NCBI GenBank assembly: GCA_947258815.1
Contig: CAMYJW010000007.1
Coordinates: forward strand, 1 to 36,703
DNA length: 36,703 nt
Reading direction: 5' to 3'
Source: an uncultured Sphingomonadaceae bacterium
GTDB taxonomy: Bacteria; Pseudomonadota; Alphaproteobacteria; Sphingomonadales; Sphingomonadaceae
The notes under the pieces are model-generated. The model made no database searches, was not told where the DNA came from, and saw only the letters and a program-made list of their open reading frames with translations. Of the stretch, positions 1 to 8,725 are shown piece after piece. Both the position numbers and the translations under genes were made by a program. Numbering within the stretch: position 1 is the first letter of the stretch; each line of letters opens with the position of its first letter.

Positions 1-409
1 AAAGCAAATCCATCGAAAGACGTTGGCCCATCCATGCTGGCCTCCTTCACCAGCACGGATTTTGAATCAGAAATCACGACCGGCGGGAATCCCCACGCGA
101 TTCAAAACGGTCGAAAACCGCTCTAATGTCGGATGTGTTGCCCGGCGTCAGCGCAAGGCGGAGTGGTCGCTCGAGGACAGCCTGCACGACATCATCCTTG
201 AACAGGGCGGTGAACCGGTCATCCCGCCCCGTCGCCACCGCAAATATCAGCGCCGATATGATCGCATCGCCCACAAACAGCACTGGGGCGTCGAAGGCTT
301 CTTTGCCAAACTCAAGCAATGGCGACGCATCGCCACACGATACGACAAACTCGCCGCCAGCTTCCTCGGCTTCGTCAAACTCGCCAGCATCCGCCTATGG
401 CTCAAATGA
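1..409 (+). pseudogene. IS5-family transposase remnant, C-terminal part
   Basis: The open frame ending at 409 carries, from about base 178 on, the C-terminal part of an IS5-type DDE transposase: a PVIPPR block, then the VEGFFAKLKQWRRIATRYDK block holding the catalytic Glu, then a hydrophobic tail ending in RLWLK. The first ~50 residues of that frame do not look like transposase. Bases 126-177 instead encode, on the minus strand, another typical IS5 segment (RPLRLALTPGNTSDI). The middle of the element is therefore inverted relative to its end, and the first two catalytic Asp are not in the window. It cannot encode an active enzyme. No terminal repeat could be fixed with certainty; the C-terminus is followed by a TGACTAATTTGTCA stretch that may lie near the element end. 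Confidence 0.75.
58..125 (-). repeat. TAGAGC-ended palindromic element inside the IS5 remnant
   Basis: Read on the minus strand from 125, the sequence starts TAGAGCGGTTTTCGACCG and continues with GTTTTGAATCGCG. A matching TTTTGAATC lies at 58-66 on the plus strand, so most of the segment can fold as an imperfect stem. The terminus resembles those of the other TAGAGC elements in this window. It abuts the inverted IS5 fragment at a TA, which fits TA-targeted insertion, but the far end is not clear. Confidence 0.4.
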
Positions 410-691
410 CTAATTTGTCACTAAAGCCTAAAGCTCAAGCACTCCGGGCCGTGCATCACGGTGGTATTGCCCCTCCGCGGGTAACAGGTACGCGCCGGTT
501 CCTTGCCTTATCGTCATTTCGGGCGTCGCGGCGCGACATCTCGGGTTTTCGCCGTGCCGCAGGGCGCGATTTACGCCGAGTTGAGGCAGGGGCGGGACAA
601 GAACGGGGATTATACTTAATTTTCCGTTGATGCGTATGTTGCACAGCGGTATTGCTGCGTCTGAATAAGTTTCAGGACGGAGCGCGCATTC
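410..691. other. Intergenic region upstream of the EPS locus
   Basis: No convincing gene is present. The stretch runs from the end of the IS5 remnant to the first EPS-locus gene and should contain its promoter. One possible sigma70-like pair is TTGCAC at 639-644 and TGAATA at 662-667 with a 17-base spacer. A TATACT at 611-616 lacks a well-spaced -35. Both are weak guesses. A good ribosome binding site, GGACGGAG, lies at 675-682. Confidence 0.4.
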
Positions 692-1156
692 ATGAAATCC
701 AAGAGCATCCTTGCCGCCTTGCTGGCCGGCGGTGTGATTATCGCTCCTGTCACGGCAATGGGCGGAACCCGCGCATCCGATAATGAGCCGGTCGGCACTG
801 CTGCCGCCGGCGGCACATCTGCCGATGTTCTGCGTCTTTGCGGAAAGATTGCGGCGACCAATTCGGGTGTGACCGATGAGGCATGCCACGCGGATTTGAT
901 CACGCACGAACGCGAAGACGTGGATCGGCTTTGCAGCCTGATCGACGCAAACGACCTTGATGTAACGGACGCAGAATGCACCGATGAAGCCGGAGCGCTT
1001 GCGGGTGCTGGAGGCACCGCCGGGGCGGCAGGTGGGGCCGGCCTTGGTGGCGGGCTCGCTGGTGCGGGGCTGATCATACCGACAGCTGGCGCTGCTGCCG
1101 GAAGTGGCATAATAGCTGCCAGTTCGAGCTCTTCGGTTTCGCGCGGCGCAAACTGA
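692..1156 (+). CDS. Small secreted protein with a duplicated C-x14-C motif and a Gly/Ala-rich tail
   Basis: Not recognised as a known family. The start is ATG 692 with GGACGGAG nine bases upstream. Residues 1-23 form a Sec-type signal peptide (KSK followed by a hydrophobic stretch). The mature part has two similar segments, around residues 47-67 and 78-98. Each has the pattern RLC, an Ile, an Ala, then VTD and a second Cys; the two Cys are 14 residues apart in both (C50/C65 and C81/C96). This suggests an internal duplication with a disulfide in each copy. Residues 100-154 are rich in Gly, Ala and Ser with a hydrophobic centre, possibly a membrane- or envelope-associating tail. The ligase-like gene follows about 100 bases downstream on the same strand, so a role at the cell surface in the EPS locus is plausible but unproven. 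Confidence 0.75.
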   Translation: MKSKSILAALLAGGVIIAPVTAMGGTRASDNEPVGTAAAGGTSADVLRLCGKIAATNSGVTDEACHADLITHEREDVDRLCSLIDANDLDVTDAECTDEAGALAGAGGTAGAAGGAGLGGGLAGAGLIIPTAGAAAGSGIIAASSSSSVSRGAN

Positions 1157-1259
1157 TCGTATCAGGTTGAAGCGCGGTTCCGGCTGGCGTGAGTGCGCTG
1201 GCCGGAGCATTGTTCGTGTCCGTTCCGGGAAAGGGCACTGAGATCGCGGAGCAGGCTGA

Positions 1260-2648
1260 GTGGACGTGACCGGAGATTCGCATGCGGCGACCGGCAATGT
1301 CGTCAATCGGGCTGTCAACTGGCTGAACCGACCCGATTTTGCGCTTTACGGTTTGCTTGTCATCTCGGTGGTGCTGGGTGGTGGCGGCGTCGGATCAGGT
1401 TTTTTCAACCTGGTGGTGCAGCTGGCCGCTCTGATTATTCTCGTGCTGCACCGTGACGCGGTTTTCACCTTTGTGAGCGATGGGCCGCGACTGCTTGTCG
1501 TTCTTGTTCTGGCAACTCTGGCTTTGCCTCTGGTCCAGCTGATACCGCTTCCGCCCGGCATCTGGGGCGCGCTTCCCGGCAGGGATCTTGTTGGTCAATC
1601 GCTGGACCTGATTGGCGCGAGGGACGACAGGATGGCGCTGAGCGTCGATCCAAATCGAACCATGCTGGGGTTCATCGCGTTGCTGCCGGGGGTTGCGGTA
1701 TTGGCTCTTGGATGGCGCCTCGATCCGGCGCAGGCGCGGCGGGTGTGCGGGCTCCTTGCCGCACTTGGCGTGCTGAGCATTGCGATGGGTGCGGTGCAGC
1801 TGGCCACGGCCAATCACGCCGGAAATCTCTATCCCGGTGGCCATCCGATGCAACTGTACGGGACGTTTGCCAATCACAACACGGCAGGATTGTTTCTGGT
1901 GATTGCGATCCTGATGTTGACAGGCTTGCGTTCGCGCAGGGCGGGCAAGCCACGGTTTCGGGGGGCTGGACTGGCGCTGGCGGCGGTGTTCGCGATCGGG
2001 GTGATCGTTACCCAGTCGCGATCGTCAACCTTGTTGCTGATTGTTGCGGCGCTGTTCCTGCTCGCAATGGGAAGGCCTTCCGCTTCGGGCCGTGCGGGCT
2101 CCACGCCAGCCACGGGATGGCGGCGCGCTGCAGCGCTGAAAATGCTGGTGCCGCTTGCTCTGCTGATTGCTGGTGGCGGCTATGTGCTGCTTGAAAACGA
2201 AAAGGTTCAGCAAACGATCGGGCGGTTCGATGATCTGAACGACCCGCGGCTTCGCATCTGGCAGGATTCAGCCGTGGTGGCGGCCCGCTATTGGCCTGTG
2301 GGCAGCGGGGCGGGCACTTTCGACGAGGTGTTTCAGATCGACGAATCGCTTGAACATGTCGTTCCGCCGCGCGCGGGCCGGGCGCATAATGACTATCTTG
2401 AAGTGGCGATCGAATCCGGCCTGCCCGGCCTTGCGCTGCTTGCCTGCTGGATTGTCTGGCTGGGATGGCAGGCCAGGCACGCGGCGACCTGCGGCGACCG
2501 GCACATGCGATATGCCGCAGCTGCCGGATTGGCCTGCATCGCGCTTCAATCATTCCTTGATTATCCGCTGCGTAACGAAGCGATGGTGTGTGTTGCCGCC
2601 GTCCTGATCGCGCTGCTTGCCCGTAAAAGTGTGGTTTCCCCGTCATGA
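1260..2648 (+). CDS. O-antigen ligase/polymerase family membrane protein (Wzy_C type)
   Basis: A 462-residue polytopic inner-membrane protein with about ten or more hydrophobic segments. Two regions are typical of the Wzy_C/WaaL superfamily: GTFANHNTAGLFL (about residues 201-213) and, in the large periplasmic loop near residues 373-390, RAHNDYLEVAIESGLPG. Such proteins join or polymerise undecaprenyl-linked repeat units at the periplasmic face. The start is a GTG at 1260 with GGAG at 1248-1251; a GTG two codons later is possible. It lies just upstream of the Wzc-like gene, so it probably serves this EPS pathway. Sequence alone does not separate ligase from polymerase, and a second polymerase-like protein is encoded at 10071-11432. 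Confidence 0.85.
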   Translation: MDVTGDSHAATGNVVNRAVNWLNRPDFALYGLLVISVVLGGGGVGSGFFNLVVQLAALIILVLHRDAVFTFVSDGPRLLVVLVLATLALPLVQLIPLPPGIWGALPGRDLVGQSLDLIGARDDRMALSVDPNRTMLGFIALLPGVAVLALGWRLDPAQARRVCGLLAALGVLSIAMGAVQLATANHAGNLYPGGHPMQLYGTFANHNTAGLFLVIAILMLTGLRSRRAGKPRFRGAGLALAAVFAIGVIVTQSRSSTLLLIVAALFLLAMGRPSASGRAGSTPATGWRRAAALKMLVPLALLIAGGGYVLLENEKVQQTIGRFDDLNDPRLRIWQDSAVVAARYWPVGSGAGTFDEVFQIDESLEHVVPPRAGRAHNDYLEVAIESGLPGLALLACWIVWLGWQARHAATCGDRHMRYAAAAGLACIALQSFLDYPLRNEAMVCVAAVLIALLARKSVVSPS

Positions 2649-2921
2649 CCGGTTGGTTCCATGCATTTTTCGCGAACGGCATATCGCCCGCGCTCCGGTT
2701 TTGGCGGACATGAAGCGATTGCAGCAGACTGTGGGAATGTTCCTTCAAGAGGTGGTTAATCGGGGAAATTCCGTAGATAGGAGGGTGAGGATCAAGCGTG
2801 GTCGCAGGTGGTTGAAGTATAGCGATTGTTCGGGGGCAATGCGCGGGCCGGGTTCGTCAGGCGTGGAATCCGTCGCGCCCCCATGAGTTGAGTCGATTGT
2901 CAGTCAAAGCGGTGAATACAG

Positions 2922-5132
2922 ATGGCATCACAGTTGGCAGATAGAGATCAGGGCGATCCGGCGGGAGAGCCCGTTTCCGATTTCGACGAAACCGATGATA
3001 TGCTGTTCGGTGTCGATCTTCGGCATTATCTGAACCTCGTACGTCGCAATATCCTGCCTATACTGCTGATTGTAGGCGGTGCGCTGGCGCTTGGTGTGCT
3101 GGTGACCATGCTGACCGTTCCGCGCTATGTCGCGACAGCCAAGGTGCTGGTCGAGCAGGAAACAGAGCAGATCATCGAAGGCACGGATCTGACCCCGGCG
3201 ACAGACACCTGGGATGTTGACCGTTTTTTACAGACGCAGGTGGATATCCTTCTGAGCCGCACGCTGGCGGAAAGAGTCGTCGAATCCGGCAATCTGGCGA
3301 AGGACGATGATTTTCTCACCGCGATGGGTGTGGCCATACCCGATCCAGCGGAGCTTGAGGGTGCCTATGCGGGGCAAAAGGGCTACGAAAAGTATCGCGA
3401 GGAACTTGCGATCGACCTTGTTCATGGCGGACTGTCCGCCAACCTGCCGACGGGAAGCCGGATCGTTGATATCGATTTCCACGGCACCGATCCGGTTTAC
3501 GCCGCAAAGCTGGCAAATGCCTATGCTGAAAACTTTATCGAAGCGAACCTCAACCGCAAGTTTGACAGTTCGGCCTATGCGCGCAAATTCCTGGCGGACC
3601 AGCTTGAAGAAGCGAGAACCAATCTCGAAGCGTCCGAGCGTGAACTTAATCAATATTCGCGCGCAGCAGGCCTTATTCGCGTAACCGGACAAGCGCGCAA
3701 CCCGGATCAGGAACAGGCGCTTTCCGTCACCAACGATACATTGATGCAGCTTAACGCGGCAGCGAGCGAAGCCACGGCCGAACGCGTTGCGGCACAAAAT
3801 CGCTGGGAAACGATTGCCCGTGAGCCATACCTTTCGGTGCCGCAGGTGCTTCAGAACCTCGCCATTCAGGATCTGATCAAGCAGAAAACGAAAGTGCAGG
3901 CGGATCTGGCGGAAGAAAAGGCACGCCATCTTGACGGCCATCCGACGGTGCAGGCGCTGAACGCGCAGCTGAACGAGATCGAGGGCCGGATGAAAGTCGT
4001 CGGCAATTCGATCAAGCGGTCCGTGAAACTGGAATACGATGCCGCGCGAGAACACGAGGAGGCTCTTCAGTCACGGGTTTCCAGTTTGCAGACCGCCGCA
4101 CTGAACGAACAGGATCGCGGGGTTGAATTCAACGTTCTCAAACGGGTCGCGGATACCAACCGGGCGCTTTACGACAGCTTGCTTGAACGCTTCAATCAGC
4201 TCAGCGCAACCGCCGGCGCTTCATCGAACAACATCATGCTGGTCGATGCGGCAAAGGTTCCAGAACGGCCATCGTCGCCAAGGCTGCTGCTGAACATGGT
4301 TCTCGCCCTGTTTTCGGGGCTGTTCCTGGCTGGGGTGTTTGTCTTCCTCAAAGACTATTTCGACGATGCGATCAGATCGCCAGACGATGTTGAACGCAAG
4401 CTTGGCCTGCCTATGCTCGGCCTGATTCCCGCCGTTGATGATCCCGAACATGAAGCGCAGGATAGCCTGTCATCGCTAAGCGAATCCTATCATGCGCTGG
4501 TCACGAACCTGATGTATTCGACAGCACAGGGCCTGCCGCGCTCGTTGCTGGTCACAAGCGCCGGAGAGGCCGAGGGCAAAACCACGACGGCGTTTTCTAT
4601 CGCGCTCGATCTGGCAAGGCTGGGGCGGTCTGTCTTGCTGATCGATGCCGATCTCAGACGGCCCACACTGCATCACCGGATCAAGGATTCGACCCGTCCC
4701 GGCCTGACCGAGGTGCTGGCCGGGCAGGCAACCCTTGATGAGGTGTCCGTGGCATCGGGTGAGCCGAACCTCACGTTTGTGACGGCTTTGCCGATCCCGC
4801 CCGAACCGTCAATCCTGCTGGGCAGCGAACGCCTGCCTCGGCTTATCCGGGAAGCCACCAGCCGCTACGATGTGGTCATCGTCGACAGTCCGCCGATGCT
4901 TGGGCTGTCCGATACCGCGACTCTTGCCACGCAGATGGAAGGTGTGGTGCTGATGGTCGATGCATCGGAATTCCAGCGCGGTGCCGTGAAATCCGCGCTG
5001 CGCCGTCTTGGCCTGATCAACGCGAATGTCCTTGGCGTTGTGCTGACAAAGTTCGATCCCCGGTCGGCGGATGGTGAATATCGCTATTATGGCTACAGCT
5101 ATTATCAGTATGGCAAACAGGCCGGGAGCTGA
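2922..5132 (+). CDS. Wzc-like polysaccharide co-polymerase / tyrosine autokinase
   Basis: A 736-residue protein controlling EPS chain length and export. Order of parts: cytoplasmic N-terminus; first membrane helix around residues 44-64; Wzz domain; a long coiled-coil periplasmic region ending in the GNVR-type zone (about 340-430); second helix around 453-475; then a cytoplasmic BY-kinase. The kinase shows Walker A (AGEAEGKTTT, ~546-556), Walker A' (LLIDADLRRP, ~571-580) and Walker B (VIVDSPP, ~650-656). The C-terminus has a Tyr cluster (YRYYGYSYYQYG, ~718-729), the usual autophosphorylation tail. Both modules are in one chain, as in proteobacterial Wzc. The Shine-Dalgarno before ATG 2922 is weak. 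The partner gene at 5169 follows after 36 bases. No cognate Wza or phosphatase gene is in the window. Confidence 0.93.
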   Translation: MASQLADRDQGDPAGEPVSDFDETDDMLFGVDLRHYLNLVRRNILPILLIVGGALALGVLVTMLTVPRYVATAKVLVEQETEQIIEGTDLTPATDTWDVDRFLQTQVDILLSRTLAERVVESGNLAKDDDFLTAMGVAIPDPAELEGAYAGQKGYEKYREELAIDLVHGGLSANLPTGSRIVDIDFHGTDPVYAAKLANAYAENFIEANLNRKFDSSAYARKFLADQLEEARTNLEASERELNQYSRAAGLIRVTGQARNPDQEQALSVTNDTLMQLNAAASEATAERVAAQNRWETIAREPYLSVPQVLQNLAIQDLIKQKTKVQADLAEEKARHLDGHPTVQALNAQLNEIEGRMKVVGNSIKRSVKLEYDAAREHEEALQSRVSSLQTAALNEQDRGVEFNVLKRVADTNRALYDSLLERFNQLSATAGASSNNIMLVDAAKVPERPSSPRLLLNMVLALFSGLFLAGVFVFLKDYFDDAIRSPDDVERKLGLPMLGLIPAVDDPEHEAQDSLSSLSESYHALVTNLMYSTAQGLPRSLLVTSAGEAEGKTTTAFSIALDLARLGRSVLLIDADLRRPTLHHRIKDSTRPGLTEVLAGQATLDEVSVASGEPNLTFVTALPIPPEPSILLGSERLPRLIREATSRYDVVIVDSPPMLGLSDTATLATQMEGVVLMVDASEFQRGAVKSALRRLGLINANVLGVVLTKFDPRSADGEYRYYGYSYYQYGKQAGS

Positions 5133-5168
5133 CCCGGCAGCGCCGCCTGGGCAGATCCGGGTCCGCTG

Positions 5169-6323
5169 ATGATCGGTAAAATCCTCTGGCTTCTGGTGTG
5201 TGTTGTCCTGGGGATCACTGCGGGATTTCTGCAGCTTGACCGGGAAGCGCGGCGCAAGCCTGCCTTGGCGGACAATGTGCCTGCGGTGTTTCGCGGATTT
5301 GCGCATGAAGGGATGACGTTGCGCGCCTTGCGGGCTGAACAGGCCGATGCGTCGCTCGATCATGCAACCGCGCTTGTTCGCAAACGGCCGCTCCCCGCCG
5401 AACATCTTGCAATGCTGGCGCTGGCCGGAGCAGCGGGAAACCGGGTGGAGTTGTCCAACAAGGCCATCCTGCTCTCTGCGCGGCGCGGATGGAGAGCGCC
5501 ACTGGCGCAGCAGGTTATTGTTGCGTCTGCTGTCGATGCCGGACAATGGACGACGGCGAGCGACCGGCTGACGGCGCTATGGCGATCGGGTGCGGAAGAC
5601 CAGACATTAGGCCTGTCAATGTCGCGCGTCCTTGCCGATCCGCGCGGGCAGACCGCATTTTCCGCTCACGTTGGCGAAAACCCGAAATCGATAAGGCGTT
5701 TTGCATATTGGGGGGTGCGCAACCTGCCATCTGATGCATTTGCTTCGACGATGGCGCAGGCCATTCAGCGGGGCGGTGACGTGGATTGCGGTGATCTTGG
5801 ATATGTCACCGAGCGCTTGCTCAATTCCGGTGCTGCAAATGCGGCGAAGCGGATATGGACCGGACCATGCGCCACAAGCGCGGAAACCGGGCGTTCGAAT
5901 GGTCCCGCAGTCAGTCTGGCCGACATGGAGTTCCTGCCGGACGATGGCGCCGGTGCCGGCCCCTTTCGATGGACATATCCAGGCGTATCGGGCCTGAAAC
6001 GATCGTGGCACGAAACGGATCAGGGATGGGTTGTCGGCTATGTCAATCGCGATCCGTTGAACGCGGTTCTTGCATACAGATTTCTGATGCTGCCGCCCGA
6101 CACCTATCGCCTGACGGCAATCGGCAAAAGCTCAGGGCGGCCAGCCGGAAATAACGCCGCCATCGCGGTGTGGTGTATCGATCCCGATGGCAAGCGCAGG
6201 CAGATTGCGAGCATGGCGGAAACTGTCGGTTTTGAGGTTCCGCCCGAGAATTGCGCGATTCAGTTCATTCGCGTGCAGGTGCCACGGGGCGAGAGCGACG
6301 GCCTGCGGCTGGTGCGGGGCTGA
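5169..6323 (+). CDS. Unknown membrane-anchored protein in the wzc operon
   Basis: Not recognised as a named family. The 384-residue product starts with one hydrophobic segment (residues 4-20, LWLLVCVVLGITAGFLQL) that acts as a membrane anchor or uncleaved signal. Residues about 30-230 are rich in Ala, Leu and Arg and look alpha-helical, perhaps TPR-like. Residues about 250-384 alternate polar and hydrophobic positions and read as a beta-sandwich resembling a carbohydrate-binding module, with Cys near residues 340 and 360. It begins 36 bases after the Wzc-like gene on the same strand, so co-transcription is likely. A periplasmic accessory role in polymer assembly or secretion is inferred from position and topology only. 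Confidence 0.75.
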   Translation: MIGKILWLLVCVVLGITAGFLQLDREARRKPALADNVPAVFRGFAHEGMTLRALRAEQADASLDHATALVRKRPLPAEHLAMLALAGAAGNRVELSNKAILLSARRGWRAPLAQQVIVASAVDAGQWTTASDRLTALWRSGAEDQTLGLSMSRVLADPRGQTAFSAHVGENPKSIRRFAYWGVRNLPSDAFASTMAQAIQRGGDVDCGDLGYVTERLLNSGAANAAKRIWTGPCATSAETGRSNGPAVSLADMEFLPDDGAGAGPFRWTYPGVSGLKRSWHETDQGWVVGYVNRDPLNAVLAYRFLMLPPDTYRLTAIGKSSGRPAGNNAAIAVWCIDPDGKRRQIASMAETVGFEVPPENCAIQFIRVQVPRGESDGLRLVRG

Positions 6324-6344
6324 ATGCGGTCGTTTCGGTTATAC

Positions 6345-6364
6345 AGCGCACGCGCCTGCGCGCT
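6345..6364. terminator. Possible weak hairpin between convergent genes
   Basis: AGCGC and GCGCT arms enclose a GC-rich centre between the end of the 5169 gene and the end of the convergent permease gene. There is no T-run, so Rho-independent termination is doubtful. Confidence 0.2.
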
Positions 6365-6401
6365 ATCTGCGAACAGTGGTCTTGAGCGGTCCGCATAGCC
6401 T

Positions 6402-7184
6402 TCAGCCCAGGATCAGTTTCAGCCCGGTGAGCGCGAGCATGATTGCCAGAGCCGCACGCACAAAGCTTTCATTGGTCCGACCGGCGGCAAGCGATCCGGC
6501 GATGATGCCGGGCACCGAGCCGATCAGAAGCTGGCCAAGCAGAACCCAGTCAACGTTGCCAAGCCATGAATGTCCGATCGCCGCAACAAGCGCGAGTGGA
6601 ATGGCATGGACAATGTCTGTTCCGACCACCGATTTGGTATCGAGACGCAGCGGATAAAGCATCATCAGCATGGCCGCGACCAGTGCGCCCGCGCCGACCG
6701 AAGTGAGCGCTACCAGACAGCCGACCCCTGCTCCGCCGATCACAGTGGCGGCGAACTGCTTTCTGTAAAGGCCCGGACCAAACTTTTCACGCAGCCGCAC
6801 GGCTGGACTGAGCAGGCGGTCCTTTAGCGGAATGAGCGCCGCAGTGAGCAGCAACACGAAACCGAGCAACCACAGAAGCGCCTCCGCTTCCAGTCTGCCG
6901 CCGCGGTAAAAGCCCAGCCACGCCAGTGTCAGGATCGCTGCTGGCACGCTGCCGATCGCAAGCCGACGGATAATCTGCCAGTCGGGCGAGCCAAACCGGC
7001 GATGCATCGCGCCGCCGAAGCACTTGGTAATGGCTGCGAACCACAAGTCCGTTCCGATGGCGACAGCCGGATTGAAGCCGAAAATGAGAATCAGCAGCGG
7101 CGCCATAAGCGAGCCGCCGCCCACGCCGGTCAGCCCGACAAGAAAGCCGACCAGCAGGCCGACAAGCGCAAAGCCCGGATCCAT
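6402..7184 (-). CDS. TauE/SafE (TSUP) family membrane permease
   Basis: A 260-residue polytopic protein with the two-fold architecture of the TSUP family. The first repeat opens with GLTGVGGGSLMAPLL and the second with LTSVGAGALVAAML, the family's Gly-rich signatures. Members export sulfite, sulfoacetate or other small organosulfur or carboxylate anions; the substrate here cannot be read from sequence. ATG 7184 was chosen because GGGGAG lies seven bases upstream; an upstream in-frame start at 7223 would add a charged, non-conserved 13 residues. It stands alone, convergent with the EPS gene at 5169 and about 100 bases downstream of the epimerase gene on the same strand. Confidence 0.85.
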   Translation of the reverse strand: MDPGFALVGLLVGFLVGLTGVGGGSLMAPLLILIFGFNPAVAIGTDLWFAAITKCFGGAMHRRFGSPDWQIIRRLAIGSVPAAILTLAWLGFYRGGRLEAEALLWLLGFVLLLTAALIPLKDRLLSPAVRLREKFGPGLYRKQFAATVIGGAGVGCLVALTSVGAGALVAAMLMMLYPLRLDTKSVVGTDIVHAIPLALVAAIGHSWLGNVDWVLLGQLLIGSVPGIIAGSLAAGRTNESFVRAALAIMLALTGLKLILG

Positions 7185-7289
7185 CCTATGCTCTCCCCGG
7201 CCTGAGCGGCCGGGCGCTGCCACCGATCAGCGTGCGTGGAAAAAATCGCATGTCCGCTTTGCTCCGATACCGCGATTGAATGCCCATGT

Positions 7290-8309
7290 TCAGAGCGCGC
7301 CCTGCTGATAGTGTTCCAGGTACCAGTCAACAAAAGCCGCTACACCGGTTTTCAGATCGGTATCCGGCGTATAGCCGGTAAGCGCACGAAGCAGCGACGG
7401 ATCGGCGAAAGTTTGCGGAACGTCGCCCGGCTGCATATCCATCATGTTCAGTTTGGCCTTGCGGTCCAGACATGTCTCTACCGTGGCAATGAAATCCATC
7501 AGCGGCACCGGAGCGCCTCCGGCGATGTTGACGATCCGATAGGGCGCAATGGCCGAAAGCGTATCTTCGGCATCGTGCGTGGTCACGCGGTTGTCTTCAC
7601 CTGGAGGGATATCGACCAGCCGAACGATGGCTTCGACCAGATCGTCGATATACGTGAAGTCCCGGCCCATCCTGCCGTGGCCGTAAACGTCGATCGGTTC
7701 ATCCCGCAACATCGCCCTGACGAACTTGAACAGAGCCATATCCGGGCGGCCCCATGGTCCGTAAACGGTGAAAAACCGGAACGCGGTGGTCGGGATGTGG
7801 AACAGGTGCGCATAGCTGTGCGCCATCGCCTCCATGCCTTTCTTGGTTGCGGCATAAAGGCTGACAGGCTCGTCGGCCTTGTGCGATTCCGAGAACGGGA
7901 TGATTTCGTTCGCGCCATAGACCGACGAGGTCGAAGCGAGCAGCAGGTGGCGCGGCTGGAGCTGGCGCGCAAGTTCCAGAACGGACCATGAGCCTTTGAG
8001 ATTGCTGTCAATATATGTCTCGGGCTCTTCCAGCGAATAGCGAACGCCAGCCTGCGCAGCGAGATGCACGATCACTTCGGGTTCGGCCAGCTCGGCAGCT
8101 TTTTCAAGCGCGGGCATGTCTTCAAGGCGGCCGCGCACGAAGCGAAATCCGTTTGAGCGTTCCAGGATGCCAAGGCGGGCCTGCTTCAGGCGGACATCGT
8201 AATAATCGGTCATCGCGTCGAAACCGGTGACGAAATGGCCTTCATCAAGCAGGCGGCGGGCAAGGTGGAAGCCAATAAATCCCCCCGTCCCGGTGATCAA
8301 GAAACGCAT
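7290..8309 (-). CDS. UDP-glucuronate 4-epimerase-like NAD-dependent epimerase
   Basis: A 339-residue extended short-chain dehydrogenase/reductase. The NAD-binding loop GTGGFIG is at residues 7-13. The catalytic set is STSS at about 126-129 with Y152-x3-K156. The [12 protein letters not shown] segment (35-46) and the C-terminal [12 protein letters not shown] segment are typical of UDP-glucuronate 4-epimerases, which make UDP-galacturonate in the cytoplasm. Two adjacent ATG codons exist; the second (8309) is better spaced from AGGGGG (8314-8319) than the first (8312). In this EPS locus it probably supplies a uronic acid donor. A UDP-glucose 4-epimerase or related activity is less likely. Confidence 0.85.
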   Translation of the reverse strand: MRFLITGTGGFIGFHLARRLLDEGHFVTGFDAMTDYYDVRLKQARLGILERSNGFRFVRGRLEDMPALEKAAELAEPEVIVHLAAQAGVRYSLEEPETYIDSNLKGSWSVLELARQLQPRHLLLASTSSVYGANEIIPFSESHKADEPVSLYAATKKGMEAMAHSYAHLFHIPTTAFRFFTVYGPWGRPDMALFKFVRAMLRDEPIDVYGHGRMGRDFTYIDDLVEAIVRLVDIPPGEDNRVTTHDAEDTLSAIAPYRIVNIAGGAPVPLMDFIATVETCLDRKAKLNMMDMQPGDVPQTFADPSLLRALTGYTPDTDLKTGVAAFVDWYLEHYQQGAL

Positions 8310-8725
8310 CATACCCCCTGTTCAGCACGGAAACCACCGATAGCCCGCGCATCGCCATGTCGCAATGCACCATGAATTGCCGCGTGTCGCTTGTCATTAG
8401 GCGCCGTATTGGCAATAGCGCGAAGGAAGTTTCCGTCAGGATACAGGCCGGTGCAGTGATGCAGGCCGAAACGAGGGCTGGGGCAGTGTTGGTTTCATCG
8501 GGGCATCGTTAATCATGGCGGATGATGTTCGCCCGGAAGCAGGATATGGAGCAGCATGGGTTCGTGCCAGCAGATATCTGGCGTTTGCACGCGTCAGGCG
8601 AAGCCGGCGTAACCGGATGGGGAAACCCTGCCATAACCTTGTTCCACGCAGTGTGTCGTGCGGTCATGCGCCTGCGCAAGGGCAGGCGCAGAGCCAGAAG
8701 CAGAGGCAGAGGCAGAGCTTAGCCG
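8310..8725. other. Long divergent intergenic region
   Basis: About 415 bases between the divergent epimerase and glycosyltransferase genes, so it should hold promoters for both. Two overlapping open frames here (from 8515 and 8522) lack conserved features and are not called. The distinct structures are a perfect 9-bp hairpin (8667-8690) and a purine-rich hexamer repeat next to it. Confidence 0.5.
8667..8690. promoter_or_regulatory. Perfect 9-bp hairpin in the leader of the GT4 gene
   Basis: TGCGCCTGC (8667-8675) pairs perfectly with GCAGGCGCA (8682-8690) around a six-base loop. About 5 bases downstream the hexamer AGAGGC recurs imperfectly (8696-8719), reaching close to the ATG at 8726 and leaving only a poor Shine-Dalgarno. 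There is no T-run, so a leader structure affecting translation is more likely than a terminator; function is unknown. Confidence 0.35.

Noticed and set aside
2617..2886. 89-codon frame between the ligase-like gene and wzc
   Set aside because: It overlaps the end of the ligase-like gene, lacks any domain or good ribosome site, and lies where the wzc promoter is expected.
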